DNA of 64,000 nt from positions 372,001 to 436,000 of the forward strand of contig CAWJJO010000013.1 in the NCBI GenBank assembly GCA_963843285.1, read 5' to 3'. The DNA is from CAZDDB01 sp963843285. GTDB taxonomy: Bacteria > Acidobacteriota > HRBIN11 > JAKEFK01. The translations under genes and the position numbers were made by a program. Shown one piece after another: positions 42,541 through 52,318 of this stretch (the stretch's first letter is position 1; every line of letters starts with the position of its first letter). The notes beneath the pieces were generated by a model, which was not told the DNA's origin, did no database searches, and saw only the letters and a program-made list of their open reading frames with translations.

Positions 42541-43641
42541 TTACTTTGCGGATTCCAGCGCCTGATTCAAGTCATCGCAAAGAAGGATCGCATCTTCAAT
42601 CCCGACGGATAACCGGATCAAACCCATTCGTTCCTCGAATTCCTCACGATGTCTCTTCAGATCGTACGGGATTTCGATCGTAGATTCTGTTCCACCCAGA
42701 CTGGTCGCCAGGCGAATGACTTTCAAAGCATCGACAAATCGCTGCGCTCCACCAAGCCCGTTCTTCAACTCAAAGGAAACGAGACCGCCACCGCCGCTCA
42801 TTTGTGACCTGGCAATCGAAAATCCCGGATCATTCTTCAGGTAAGGGTATCGCACGTAAGCAACCACCGGATGGCTGGAAAGGAACTCCGCCAATTGCAG
42901 GGCTGTTTCGCAAATCCGTCCGATTCGAAGCGAAAGTGTTTTGAGCCCCCTGTCGAGCAAATAGGCCGCATGAGGATCCAGAATGCCACCGGTCAGCTTT
43001 TGAACCTTGTGAATGCCCGCCACCAGATTTGTCGGCCCGGCCACTGCCCCGCACAGTACATCTGAATGCCCCGACAAATACTTTGTTCCTGACTGCAACA
43101 CGAGAGACGCTCCCAGATCCAGTGGCCTTTGCAGAACTGGAGTCGCATTCGTGCTATCTACAATCAGCAGAACGCCAATTTCCTTCGCGATGCTTGCGAC
43201 CCGCGCAATATCCACGACATCCAGTAGCGGATTCGAGGGCGTCTCAATATAAATGATTCGGGTATTCGGACGGATTGAATCGCGCAAGCTATGCGCGTCA
43301 TTTGCGTTTGCATAGCTCACCAAAACTCCAAACCGTGCAAGAACTGCATCCAGAAGGCTCCGCGTTTGAGAAAAGGGCTCCCTGTGGCATAGGATGTGAT
43401 CCCCGCTGCTCAGCAACGCCAGAAGAGTACAGGTAACTGCGGCCATCCCGGAGGCAAACAGAAGCGCGGATTCGCCCCGCTCCAGCGCGGCGATGTCTCC
43501 CGAAACGGCGCTCACGGTCGGGTTGCCCGAGCGTATGTAAAAGAAAGGGTCTCCGGACATCATCGTCCCACGCATCTCCTCGTTCGTCTCATACTGATAA
43601 ACAGTGGACTGGATGATCGGAGGATTGATCGGCTTCGTCAT
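42541..43641 (-). CDS. PLP-dependent trans-sulfuration enzyme (cystathionine gamma-synthase/lyase family)
   Basis: 366 residues. YIETPSNPLLDVVDI, VDSTNATPVLQRPLDLGA and the PLP-lysine region LVLQSGTKYLSGHSDVLCG identify the Cys/Met-metabolism PLP family; SLGGTESTIEIPY is the C-terminal substrate loop. It is a little shorter than typical (about 390), and family members range over synthase, lyase and methionine gamma-lyase, which I cannot separate here. No other methionine genes lie nearby. Confidence 0.9.
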   Translation of the reverse strand: MTKPINPPIIQSTVYQYETNEEMRGTMMSGDPFFYIRSGNPTVSAVSGDIAALERGESALLFASGMAAVTCTLLALLSSGDHILCHREPFSQTRSLLDAVLARFGVLVSYANANDAHSLRDSIRPNTRIIYIETPSNPLLDVVDIARVASIAKEIGVLLIVDSTNATPVLQRPLDLGASLVLQSGTKYLSGHSDVLCGAVAGPTNLVAGIHKVQKLTGGILDPHAAYLLDRGLKTLSLRIGRICETALQLAEFLSSHPVVAYVRYPYLKNDPGFSIARSQMSGGGGLVSFELKNGLGGAQRFVDALKVIRLATSLGGTESTIEIPYDLKRHREEFEERMGLIRLSVGIEDAILLCDDLNQALESAK

Positions 43642-43903
43642 TTCTATGCCCTCTCCATCTCAGCGCACCGAGGACTCGGTGATTTTGTTGCGAAAATTCC
43701 TATACCCATAGGGTTCGCAGTACGATTCTTCAATTCCCGTTGCACGATCTCCAATTTTAGATTCGAGAGCAAAAAGAAAGCAAATGAGTTGCTTTTATCG
43801 TTTCAATGAATCCTTCACATGCTATAGACTGCGAGATGCCAATTGACTATCATTTTGCTCTTCCCGCGTACAATAGAGAGTTACGCAAAGGAGGCTCTTA
43901 GCA

Positions 43904-44734
43904 ATGATCGATCATAAAGAACTGCTCACTGAGGTCCCTTTTTTCCAACTCATGGACGAGGAGGAACGCGATTCACTTGCGGCAGTCCTTGAAGAAGTGA
44001 AAATCCCGGCAGGTCAGATAGTATGGGAATACGGCGAGCCCGGGGATTCTCTTTATGTAATCCGTTCCGGTCAAGTCGAAGTCTTTCTAAAAGATGATAC
44101 CGGTAATCGCGTTGTGCTTGAGACTGCGGGTCCGGGAGATCATTTCGGAGAGCTGTCCCTTCTGGACAAAGGGTCGAGAAGTGCCTCAGTTGTGGTGACC
44201 GCAGATCTGGACGCCGTCCGACTGGATCGTGATGATCTCGAGAAGTTTCTGCATAAACATCCCGATGCGGCGATGGATATGCTGACTGTTATGGGACGCC
44301 GGCTGCGACAGGATGTTGAGATGCTTCGACACACGGCATCACGAAACGTGAATGAGGAAGTCGAAGACAAAAGAACCGTCGTTCAACGGGCTGCCGACTG
44401 GATCGCTGATTTTTCCGGAAGCATGCCTTTTCTTGCCGGAAATGCAATCCTCTTTTTTGTCTGGATCGCACTCAATTTGAATTGGGTCCCAGGCATCCAG
44501 GCCTTCGATCCGTTTCCATTCGGTTTATTAACGATGGCCGTTTCGCTGGAAGCCATTTTCCTTTCGATTTTCGTGCTGATCAGTCAGAACCGTCAGGCCG
44601 CAAAAGATCACGTTCGCTCCGACATTGAATATGATGTGAATCTAAAAGCAGAACTCGAAATCGCACATCTCCATCTGAAACTCGACCGCCTTCACGCCGA
44701 TCTACTAGCAAAACTTGCCGAGATGCGCAAATAA
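43904..44734 (+). CDS. Cyclic nucleotide-binding domain fused to DUF1003 membrane domain
   Basis: 276 residues; strong ribosome site AAAGGAGG. Crp-type domain at 1-125 (EYGEPGDSLYVIRSGQVEVFL, then GPGDHFGELSLLDKGSRSASV, with the G-E-L...R-SA phosphate-binding cassette intact), a helical linker, and DUF1003 (ADWIADFSGSMPFLAGNAILFFVWIALN, then AVSLEAIFLSIFVLISQNRQA) with two membrane helices and a C-terminal coiled coil (about 240-276). Probably a cAMP- or cGMP-sensing inner-membrane protein. A 262-base gap precedes it; TACAAT at 43869-43874 may be its -10. Confidence 0.9.
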   Translation: MIDHKELLTEVPFFQLMDEEERDSLAAVLEEVKIPAGQIVWEYGEPGDSLYVIRSGQVEVFLKDDTGNRVVLETAGPGDHFGELSLLDKGSRSASVVVTADLDAVRLDRDDLEKFLHKHPDAAMDMLTVMGRRLRQDVEMLRHTASRNVNEEVEDKRTVVQRAADWIADFSGSMPFLAGNAILFFVWIALNLNWVPGIQAFDPFPFGLLTMAVSLEAIFLSIFVLISQNRQAAKDHVRSDIEYDVNLKAELEIAHLHLKLDRLHADLLAKLAEMRK

Positions 44735-44744
44735 CATTTAACCC

Positions 44745-45101
44745 TCAGCTTTGACTCTCGGACGCTGATCTGGCGGCAACATTCTGGATGACTTCGTGCA
44801 TTTCGAAGACGTTGGGACCGGCAAACATTTCCTTTGGTGGACGGTTGGAATGTGCTTCTCGAAACGAATCGCTCTCGGTCCATTTCACGAAGTCTTCTTT
44901 GCTTTCCCAGTACGTCAGTACTACATAGTAGCCGGAATCGCCCATCATGCCTCCGTGCATTTGAACGCGAGTCGGTCGCAGTATTTCCAGGCGGCAAAAG
45001 CCGGGATGCTTCTCTACTAGCCTGGCCCGTCCTTCGAAACGCTTTTCAAACTCCGCTTCATGTCCTGCCGCAACTGGAATTCGATTCGATACAACAATCA
45101 A
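44745..45101 (-). CDS. IsdG/HmoA-like antibiotic-biosynthesis monooxygenase domain protein
   Basis: 118 residues: VVSNRIPVAAGHEAEFEKRF, HPGFCRLEILRP, YYVVLTYWESKEDFVKWTES and FREAHSN fit the dimeric ABM fold of the heme-degrading IsdG/HmoA group. Small, soluble and cytosolic. Heme ligand (H of REAHSN) is plausible. Convergent with the DUF1003 gene, ten bases apart. Confidence 0.82.
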   Translation of the reverse strand: MIVVSNRIPVAAGHEAEFEKRFEGRARLVEKHPGFCRLEILRPTRVQMHGGMMGDSGYYVVLTYWESKEDFVKWTESDSFREAHSNRPPKEMFAGPNVFEMHEVIQNVAARSASESQS

Positions 45102-45332
45102 TGTTCTCTCCTTCTATCGGTAGTCGAAGACAATTAAATCAGGACTTCCGGCATAAGACAATCTGGATTGGAACCGAAGCTATCCGTTGCTCCACGCAAC
45201 ATTCCCCTGGCAGTTGCCGAAAATAATGACATGGTGGAAGTCAAGCTGGATATATACTTGATTTACGGCGGACCATAGATCTGATGCCGGCGAGCTCATA
45301 CTAGGGGGAGAGAGAAGAAAGGAGACAATCTA

Positions 45333-46508
45333 ATGGACATTCGCAAGCTCGGTAACGGGCTCCCCAACATTTTTGAAAGCCAGGACCAGAATGAGGCCCA
45401 GGAAGTTCAGCAAACCCAAAAAGCAGGGCTGGCCACACCGATCGCCGACATAATCGAACAGGTTCAAGTGCAGCAGCCGCTTCAAAAAGTAATGATGGCT
45501 TTGACGCCCGGTCAGGAAATTCGCATTCCTAATGAGGACCGGATGCCTGTCGGACCTGAATTCGCGCAAAAGAATCAGATGGCCTGCGGAACGACAAGCC
45601 TCAGCTACCTGTTTGCATTGTTTGGCAAGAACATCAGCCCGGCGGAAATCGATGACGCAATTCGCAGGAGGGAATATGGCGCAGTTCCGAACGATCTGAT
45701 CGAATTCGCCCGCGATCACGGCCTGGAAGCGGAAGGCTATAACAATGGCAGTATCGATGAGCTGAAATCTTTTATCGACAAAGGAATTCCGTGCCAGGTG
45801 CTGATCGATCCGCGTGGTACGAATAAATTAGCAGATCAGCACTATGTAGATGTAACCGGATACGGCAAGAACCCGGATGGACCCGAGTATATCATCTATC
45901 ACGATCCCGCAGACGGCGCAGTCAAGCAAATGCCGATGGAGGATTTTAAGGAGAAATGGGGCGATCTCTTTGGCGGCTTCAATAACTACTTCATCGCTTA
46001 TGCGCCCAAAGGCACGGACTTGCCTGCTGGACGTGACGATGGAATTGAAGCGCTGCTTCCGCTGGCCGATGCCGGCATGAATGTCGTCAACGGATGGGAC
46101 CGCCTGACAGGTCCGGATAGCGTAGGCGAGTTTTTTCACGGACTCTTCGAATTGCCGGGCGGAATTGTCCAGGGCATTGGCGCCGGAATCGGGTTCGGGT
46201 TGCAACGTTTCAGCAATTGGATGAACAACGGAGTCGAAGGAATTCCGGTAATCGAAAATCTTGTGCAGCCGTTTGGCGATCTAATCAACATGGGAGGTGC
46301 GGTGCTGGGCCACGTTTTTGGTGGAATCGGGGAAGCTTTTGACGACGTGGGTGGCGCCTTTGAGTCCTTGTTTGAGGGAGATTTCGGTGGATTCGCAAGC
46401 GGCATTGGAGAAGCTGTGGCCGATGTAGCCGGCGGTGTAGTAGACGCAGTCGGTGATGTTGTCGAAGGAGTCGGTGAAGCCATTGGCGATTTGTTTAGCG
46501 GTTGGTAA
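45333..46508 (+). CDS. C39-like cysteine peptidase with glycine-rich amphipathic C-terminus
   Basis: 391 residues; ribosome site AAAGGAG. A glutamine-rich leader (about 1-70), then a papain-like C39-type domain: Q79...C85-G (QMACGTTSLSY), H170 (DQHYVDVTGYG) and D191 (IYHDPADG). The last 130 residues are a glycine- and alanine-rich run of repeated motifs (GIVQGIGAGIGFGL, HVFGGIGEAF, SGIGEAVADVAGGVV, DVVEGVGEAIGDLF) that looks like a glycine zipper. No signal peptide or ATP-binding part, so it is not a standard bacteriocin exporter. An effector, toxin or self-processing protein is possible. The catalytic triad is visible; the role is open. Confidence 0.7.
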   Translation: MDIRKLGNGLPNIFESQDQNEAQEVQQTQKAGLATPIADIIEQVQVQQPLQKVMMALTPGQEIRIPNEDRMPVGPEFAQKNQMACGTTSLSYLFALFGKNISPAEIDDAIRRREYGAVPNDLIEFARDHGLEAEGYNNGSIDELKSFIDKGIPCQVLIDPRGTNKLADQHYVDVTGYGKNPDGPEYIIYHDPADGAVKQMPMEDFKEKWGDLFGGFNNYFIAYAPKGTDLPAGRDDGIEALLPLADAGMNVVNGWDRLTGPDSVGEFFHGLFELPGGIVQGIGAGIGFGLQRFSNWMNNGVEGIPVIENLVQPFGDLINMGGAVLGHVFGGIGEAFDDVGGAFESLFEGDFGGFASGIGEAVADVAGGVVDAVGDVVEGVGEAIGDLFSGW

Positions 46509-46571
46509 CAGAGCAACTACTCCGGTTGAACTAAGCTCAAAAAAACAGATACTACGCTGGCGTCTCGTCGA

Positions 46572-47087
46572 CAAAATGATCTGGAAGAATGTAAGTTAGA
46601 GACGGTCAGTAGAACCTTCAATTTCAAGGTTCCGGACAAGGCCGTGTGTGGAAGTCTCCTGGACGTTACTTTAAGCGCGAAGAGTAATCTCGGAACGATC
46701 GTCAATCACTTTCCGCTTCTAATTGGAGAGCCAGTCATTGCGCTCTCCTAGAATTTTGATGGAGTAACGCCTCCATCCTTGCCCGCCAGCATTGCTGGTG
46801 ACCCAGGGGAGCAGCAAAGAAGACGCAGAATGCTGCTTTTGGAATGGAAGACGCAGGAGGTGGAAGACCGCTGGAGGCGTATTTATAACGGGACCCTATA
46901 ACAATTTTCATGGCTGGTCGGATAACTCAGGCAGCTTTTTTACAACCACTGTAAACCTTCCGCCTGCTGCGCTGGGAATACGGTCCGGTTCCGGTGGGGC
47001 ATTTCTTCCTCCAGTGGCGGCCTGCCGAAGCCCGGATGGTTCATCGATGATGTGCAGGTGGTGGATGGTTATACCTGCTGCCCTTGA
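46572..47087 (+). pseudogene. Decayed C-terminal part of a large secreted protein
   Basis: Pieces in different frames read in order: FNFKVPDKAVCGSLLDVTLS and TIVNHFPLLIGEPVIALS (stop) at about 46587-46751, NFDGVTPPSLPA, then FITGPYNNFHGWSDNSGSFF and TTVNLPPAALG (46870-46977), then GGLPKPGWFIDDVQVVDGYT and CCP (to 47087). These are typical of the C-terminal domains of large secreted proteases of Acidobacteria and allies. Frameshifts and stops show it is dead; the N-terminal part is missing. Confidence 0.7.
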
Positions 47088-47148
47088 GGTTCTCCGGATG
47101 TTTTTCCCTACGCGCAATCTCCAGTAGTTCCTTCGGTCTCGCTGGACA

Positions 47149-47302
47149 TCAGCACCCATCGATCAATATCTTTACAATTTCAATGTAACCACGCAAAAGA
47201 GGTCCGATTCGGTAATCGTTCAGCCGGTTCACGTCGGCGCCCGTTTGACTCCAAAGAATGCTGTGGTTTCTGGTAAGATGCATAATGCAGGGTGGGGTTT
47301 TT
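47149..47302 (-). pseudogene. Ankyrin-repeat remnant
   Basis: On the minus strand, PTLHYASYQ in one frame and GADVNRLNDYRIGPLLRGYI followed by EIVKILIDG in another recreate about one and a half ankyrin repeats with a frameshift between them. No start codon or full gene. It lies between the secreted-protein remnant and the glycosidase-glycosyltransferase gene. Confidence 0.6.
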
Positions 47303-47332
47303 GTAAGAAAACCCATAATTTGAACTATAGAG

Positions 47333-49825
47333 ATGATTGACATTCTGGAGAGAACTACAGCTAGGATCGTCCATTCCAAATCCTCAAGATCCTCCGGACA
47401 AGGCAAGTTCCTGGCCGCCGCTCATGAGACTCTGTGGGTGAAGGGCGTCACCTACGGAACATTTCGGCCGGAATGTGAAAGCCGCGAGTATAATCCGCGG
47501 ACGGTCGAATCTGACTTCTCACTCATGAAGCAGAATCACGTAAACGCCATTCGTATTTATACGATCCCCGACCGATGGATGCTGGACCTGGCGTACGAGT
47601 ACGGCATTCGAGTTTTTGCAGGCTTTCCCTGGGAGGAACATGTTACTTTTCTGGATCAGCGCTCGATCGGCCGATCCATTCGAAGAAGATTGGAGTCCTC
47701 CTTGCGGCAGATCGTAGGACATCCCGCAATTCTCTGCTGTTCGATTGGAAATGAGATTCCTTCCGGAATCGTGCGATGGCATGGCGCGAAGAAGGTTCAG
47801 CGTCATCTACGTTCATTGTATGAAACAGCGAAAGAATGTGATCCTGATCTTCTTGTCACTTACGTGAACTATCCCTCCACTGAATACCTTTATTTGCCAT
47901 TCCTGGATATTTTTTGCTTTAACGTTTTTCTGGAATCCACATCCGATTTCGAGAGTTATCTACTCAGGCTGCAAACCCTGGCTGGCGAAAAGCCTCTCAT
48001 GCTGACAGAAATCGGGCTGGATAGTCGCCGCAACAGCATGGAAAAGCAAGCCGACCTTCTCCAGTTTCAAATTGGCGCCTGCTATCGCGCCGGTTGCGCG
48101 GGCGTTTTTGTGTACGCATGGACCGATGAGTGGTACAGAGGTGGCCAGGATGTGGACGATTGGGATTTCGGTCTGACAACACGGGAACGCCGGCCCAAAC
48201 CGGCGATGAGTGCAGTACAAGAGGCCTTCAACGGCAATCCGGTTGACGCAGACGCCGGATCTCCGAAAATATCCGTCGTTGTTTGCACTTTTAATGGAAG
48301 CAAAACGATTGAAAAGTGCTTGCAATCCTTGTTCCGATTGAAATACAGGAACTATGAAGTGATCGTGATTGACGATGGTTCCACGGATGCCACTGCCGAC
48401 ATTGCTTCCAGGTACAAAGTGCGATTGATTCGCACTTCGAATCACGGTTTGAGCGCAGCTCGAAACCGCGGAATGCTGGAAGCCACCGGTGCAATCATTG
48501 CCTACATTGATGATGATGCATATGCCGATTCGAACTGGCTTAATTTTCTGGCAATCGCGTTTCAAGATTCGAACCACGCTTGCATTGGAGGTCCGAATCT
48601 TGCGCCGCCTGAAGATCGGTGGATCGCTCAATGTGTGGCGCGTGCACCAGGTGGACCGGTCCATGTTCTTTTATCCGATTCTGAAGCGGAACATGTACCG
48701 GGTTGCAATCTTGCGATCCGGAAAAAAGACCTGCACTCCATCGGTGGTTTTGATACTCAGTTCCGTGTAGCCGGTGATGACGTAGATCTTTGCTGGCGGT
48801 TGAAAGAGGGCGGATATACGATCGGCTTTCATCCTGGTGCTTTCGTGTGGCATCACCGGCGCAATTCAGCCCGAGACTATTTTCGGCAACAGCGTGGCTA
48901 TGGAAAAGCGGAGGCACTCCTCGCCCGGAAGTGGCCCGAAAAATATAATGTCGCCGGTCACGTGAGCTGGGCCGGCAGAATCTATCACAGTGGATGGTTT
49001 TCTACGGGACGCATCTACTCCGGAATCTGGGGGACCGCTCCTTTTCAATCGCTCTATCAGAGATCGGCCGGGATGCTCTCTTCGATGGTTTCGTTGCCTG
49101 AGTGGGGTCTCTTGATTTTGTCACTGGCGATTGCTTCCATGCTGGGTCTGGATTGGCCTCCGCTACTCTATGCACTCGCGCCGCTCTCGATCGCTTTAAT
49201 CATTCCTGTGTTCCATGCTTTTCGTTCGGCACGAAAATCGATGGAGTCCCTGAACGGGACAAAGCGGTCCCATGCGCGCACGATTTTTATGAATGCCGTT
49301 CTTCACTGCATGCAACCGGTGGCGCGTTTGATGGGACGATGGCCCATCTGGCGTCCCCAATACAAAAAATTCGATTTTCCCCGCAGCCGCACAATCTCAG
49401 TATGGAGCGAGCATTGGCAAGACGCGTCCACAAAACTGACCTTTCTTCTTGAAAAAGGCAAACAGCTCGGGGCGATTCTTTCCCAGGGAGATTCGTTCGT
49501 CCGCTGGGACCTGCAAGCTGCTGGTGGCGCCTTCGGTTCTGCGCGTCTCTTAATGGTAATTGAGGAGCATGGAAAGGGAAGGCAGATGACACGGTTCCTC
49601 ATTTACCCTCATTGCAGTTGGGTCTGGCTGTCATTCTTTACTGCCTGGACGACCCTGGGCGTGGCGGCTCTTCTGCATCGGGCATGGATCGCGGCAGCGA
49701 TGATGTTGTCTTTCGCAATTTTTCTTGGCGGGCGGATTATTTGTGAGTGTGGTCGATCCACGAGCGCATTCGTAAGCACAATCCAGTTGTTGGAAGAGCG
49801 AGATGAAGAACTCCGGTTATCCTGA
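47333..49825 (+). CDS. Glycosidase (GH2-like) fused to family 2 glycosyltransferase with membrane segments
   Basis: 830 residues. Residues about 35-300 form a TIM-barrel glycosidase: WVKGVTYGTFRPE, E141 in IGNEIPS (acid/base) and E226 in LTEIGLDS (nucleophile), typical of clan GH-A/GH2 enzymes. Residues about 312-545 are a GT2 domain: VSVVVCTF-type start (KISVVVCTFNGS), VIDDGST, acidic D393-D395 (YIDDDAY), GCNLAIRKKDL, DDVDLCWRLKEGGY. Hydrophobic helices follow at about 600-650 and 755-800. No signal peptide, so both domains should face the cytosol. The next gene overlaps by 23 bases and is an exporter. The fusion suggests polymer synthesis with trimming. Confidence 0.85.
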   Translation: MIDILERTTARIVHSKSSRSSGQGKFLAAAHETLWVKGVTYGTFRPECESREYNPRTVESDFSLMKQNHVNAIRIYTIPDRWMLDLAYEYGIRVFAGFPWEEHVTFLDQRSIGRSIRRRLESSLRQIVGHPAILCCSIGNEIPSGIVRWHGAKKVQRHLRSLYETAKECDPDLLVTYVNYPSTEYLYLPFLDIFCFNVFLESTSDFESYLLRLQTLAGEKPLMLTEIGLDSRRNSMEKQADLLQFQIGACYRAGCAGVFVYAWTDEWYRGGQDVDDWDFGLTTRERRPKPAMSAVQEAFNGNPVDADAGSPKISVVVCTFNGSKTIEKCLQSLFRLKYRNYEVIVIDDGSTDATADIASRYKVRLIRTSNHGLSAARNRGMLEATGAIIAYIDDDAYADSNWLNFLAIAFQDSNHACIGGPNLAPPEDRWIAQCVARAPGGPVHVLLSDSEAEHVPGCNLAIRKKDLHSIGGFDTQFRVAGDDVDLCWRLKEGGYTIGFHPGAFVWHHRRNSARDYFRQQRGYGKAEALLARKWPEKYNVAGHVSWAGRIYHSGWFSTGRIYSGIWGTAPFQSLYQRSAGMLSSMVSLPEWGLLILSLAIASMLGLDWPPLLYALAPLSIALIIPVFHAFRSARKSMESLNGTKRSHARTIFMNAVLHCMQPVARLMGRWPIWRPQYKKFDFPRSRTISVWSEHWQDASTKLTFLLEKGKQLGAILSQGDSFVRWDLQAAGGAFGSARLLMVIEEHGKGRQMTRFLIYPHCSWVWLSFFTAWTTLGVAALLHRAWIAAAMMLSFAIFLGGRIICECGRSTSAFVSTIQLLEERDEELRLS

Positions 49826-51531
49826 TTTCCGCCTCACGATGCGCCTTTTGCAGTACGCGCGGCCGTACTGGAAACACATTACTGGTATCGCTCTTCTTAC
49901 GTTGATTGCCACACCCCTTGCGCTTCTTGCGCCGCTGCCGCTGAAAATCGCGATAGACAGCGTTATCGGAGATGCTCCGCTTCCTGGAGTCCTGCAACAA
50001 TTCTTCGTTTCTATTTCAAGAAATGCTCTGTTGTTGTGGGTCGCCATTTTTCAAGTGGTTGTGATTCTCCTGATTCAGCTCCGCGAATTACTCGTTCACG
50101 TTCTATCCTCCTACGCAGGAGAAAAGCTGACTCTTGATTTTCGTTCCCGTTTGATCCGGCACGTTCAACGCCTCTCCTTTTCCTTTCATGATACCCGCGG
50201 TACCGCTGATTCCATTTACAGAATCCAATGGGATGCTCCTGCGATCCAGTGGATTTTGATTTACGGAATCCTTCCACTCTTTTCTGTAGTTTTGACCCTG
50301 TTTTGCATGGTTGCAGTAACCGCGTCTCTGGATTGGCAATTGGCCGCCGTTGCACTGAGTGTCACTCCCTTTCTTGTGATTGCAACACAGTCGTACAAGA
50401 CTCGAATGAGAGGTCGGTATTTAGACGCCAAGGACCTTGAGTCCGGCGCTCTGCACGTGATTCAGGAGACATTGTCCGGTGCAAGAGTTGTGAAATCCTT
50501 TGGAAGAGAAAATGCAGAAGAAGAGCGTTTCATTCGCAAATCAACGGAAGGAACGAGAGCGAGGGTTCAACTGGCAATTGCTGAAGGGTCCCTCGGACTT
50601 TTGATAAATTTCCTGACCGCAGCTGGAACTGCCGGGGTGATTTATGCTGGAGCCCTTGCTGTTCTAGGTGGCGGGCTGACGATCGGCGAACTGGTTCTGG
50701 TAATGGCTTATCTTGCTCAGTTGTACGCCCCGATTCAGACGATCAGCAGCAAGTTCGGGATGCTTCAGGCATGTTGGGCCAGCGCATCACGTACCTTTGA
50801 ACTGCTGGATCAGATTCCAGATGTTACCGACTCTCCGCACGGCAAAGCATTAAAAAAGGCCGATGGGAACATCGAATTTCAGGACGTCAATTTCTCTTAC
50901 GAACGAAACCGACCTGCACTCCAGGAAATCTCTTTTTCGATTGCGGCAAAAACCAGACTCGGAATTGCCGGAAGAACCGGAGCGGGCAAGACAACCATTC
51001 TTAGTCTGTTGACGCGATTCTATGATCCAACCTCCGGGGTCGTTAAACTCGATGGAATGGATATTCGCGATTACAAACTAGCTGATTTGCGAAATCAGTT
51101 TGGAATTGTTTTGCAGGAGCCTGTCCTGTTTTCAACCAGCATAGCGGAGAACATTGCGTATGGGCGTCCGGAAGTAGACTTTCATGAAATCGTCGAAGCG
51201 GCACAAGCTGCGAGTGCTCATGAGTTTATTGAACGTTTGCCCGGGGGTTATGACACCATTGTTGGAGAAAGGGGCGCAAGTCTGTTCGGGAGGCGAACGC
51301 CAGAGGATCTCTCTTGCCCGCGCTTTTTTGAAAGATGCTCCAATCCTTTTGATGGACGAACCTACAAGTTCCGTGGACCTTGAAACGGAAAGTGAAATCA
51401 TGGAAGCCATGGAGAGTTTGATGAGGAACCGCACGGTGCTTCTGATCGCTCACAGTCCTTCGACTTTGAAAAAATGTGATGAAATCCTAATGTTGGAGCA
51501 GGGAAGAGTCGTTTCACCCGTCGTTGATTGA
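49803..51531 (+). pseudogene. ABC exporter (MsbA-like half-transporter) with a single frameshift
   Basis: Reading from ATG 49803 gives six membrane helices, Walker A GRTGAGKTT and the Q-loop region, but at 51285 one extra T shifts the frame: GERGASLFGRRTPE ends at a stop at 51383. After removing that T the reading continues SGGERQRISLARAFLKDAPI and LLMDEPTSSVD to a stop at 51531, a full half-transporter of about 575 residues. As written the signature motif and Walker B are lost. It is a recent pseudogene or a sequence error. It overlaps the glycosyltransferase gene and would export its product. Confidence 0.8.
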
Positions 51532-51543
51532 TTCGGCGGTCTC

Positions 51544-52162
51544 GAAGAGAGGAACATCCGCTCCGGTTTCATCGATAGAAAAAACTCGAAAACTATCAAG
51601 AAGCATTTACCGGCTGAAATTGCAGATCTCGTTGAGTTCCTGTTTCTCACCGGATGGCGAAAAGGGAAAGTACTTAACCTCCAATGAAAGGATATCGATT
51701 TCGAGACAGGCGAAGTCACGCTCGAAATCTACTCAACCCAAGAACGATGAGCCGCGATGCTTTCCTATGTATCAGGAATTGCGGGAACTACTGCTCCATC
51801 GCAGAGCCGTAACAGACCGAGTGGAAAATGAATCCAAGACTATCATCTCATGGGTATTTCACCGCGACGGTGAGCAGATTAAAGACTTTCGGAAATGGTG
51901 GGAGATTGCCTGCCAAAAAGCCGGACTCTCTGGTACACTCGTACACGACCTCAGACGGAGCGCAATCAGGATGTTCACCGAAATGGGTATCTCCGAACAG
52001 CACGGCATGAAACTTGCCGGACACAAGACCGCCAGCGTCTACAGTAGGTACAACATTGTTACCCGCGATGATTTGAAACGAGCGGTAGGCAAGTTGGAGG
52101 GTACCGGAAAGGCCGCGAGGGGTACCATTTCGGGTACCATTGAAGAAAAAGCGGAAAGTTAG
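51544..52162 (+). pseudogene. Tyrosine recombinase (integrase) catalytic-domain remnant
   Basis: In one frame from 51544: LPAEIADLVEFLFLTGWRKG and KVLNLQ, stop (TGA for the expected TGG), then DIDFETGEVTLEIYST; in another frame the rest to 52162: LVHDLRRSAIRMFTEMGISE and LAGHKTASVYSRYN. Box I arginine, HxxR, GH and the catalytic tyrosine can all be recognised but not in one frame. It ends 31 bases before tRNA-Leu, the usual place for an integrase next to its attachment site. Confidence 0.85.
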
Positions 52163-52193
52163 TTCAGACGTAAATCATTGATTCTAAAGGTTT

Positions 52194-52279
52194 GCCGGGG
52201 TGGCGAAATTGGTAGACGCACGGGACTTAAAATCCCGGGTCCCGCAAGGGACGTGTCGGTTCGAGTCCGACCCTCGGCA
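52194..52279 (+). tRNA. tRNA-Leu (anticodon UAA)
   Basis: GCCGGGG pairs with CCTCGGC (one G-U), anticodon loop CTTAAAA, long variable arm GGTCCCGCAAGGGAC typical of leucine tRNAs, T-arm TCGGTTCGAGTCCGA. Discriminator A at 52279; CCA is not encoded. The last 28 bases recur at 53754-53782. Confidence 0.96.
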
Positions 52280-52283
52280 TAGG

Positions 52284-52318
52284 ATTTCACCGCAAAGGCG
52301 CAGAGAACACAGAGTTCA
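52284..52318. repeat. Single arm of the CACAAAG-type repeat
   Basis: ATTTCACCGCAAAGGCGCAGAGAACACAGAGTTC follows the tRNA directly. Its right arm is missing; a kinase-gene fragment starts where it should continue. Confidence 0.65.

Noticed and set aside
46792..47127. Stand-alone 111-residue gene
   Set aside because: Its first and last parts are out-of-frame readings of a decayed secreted protein; only the middle (46870-46977) is real family sequence.
51184..51531. Programmed frameshift in the ABC exporter
   Set aside because: No slippery sequence or downstream structure; a plain one-base insertion explains it better.
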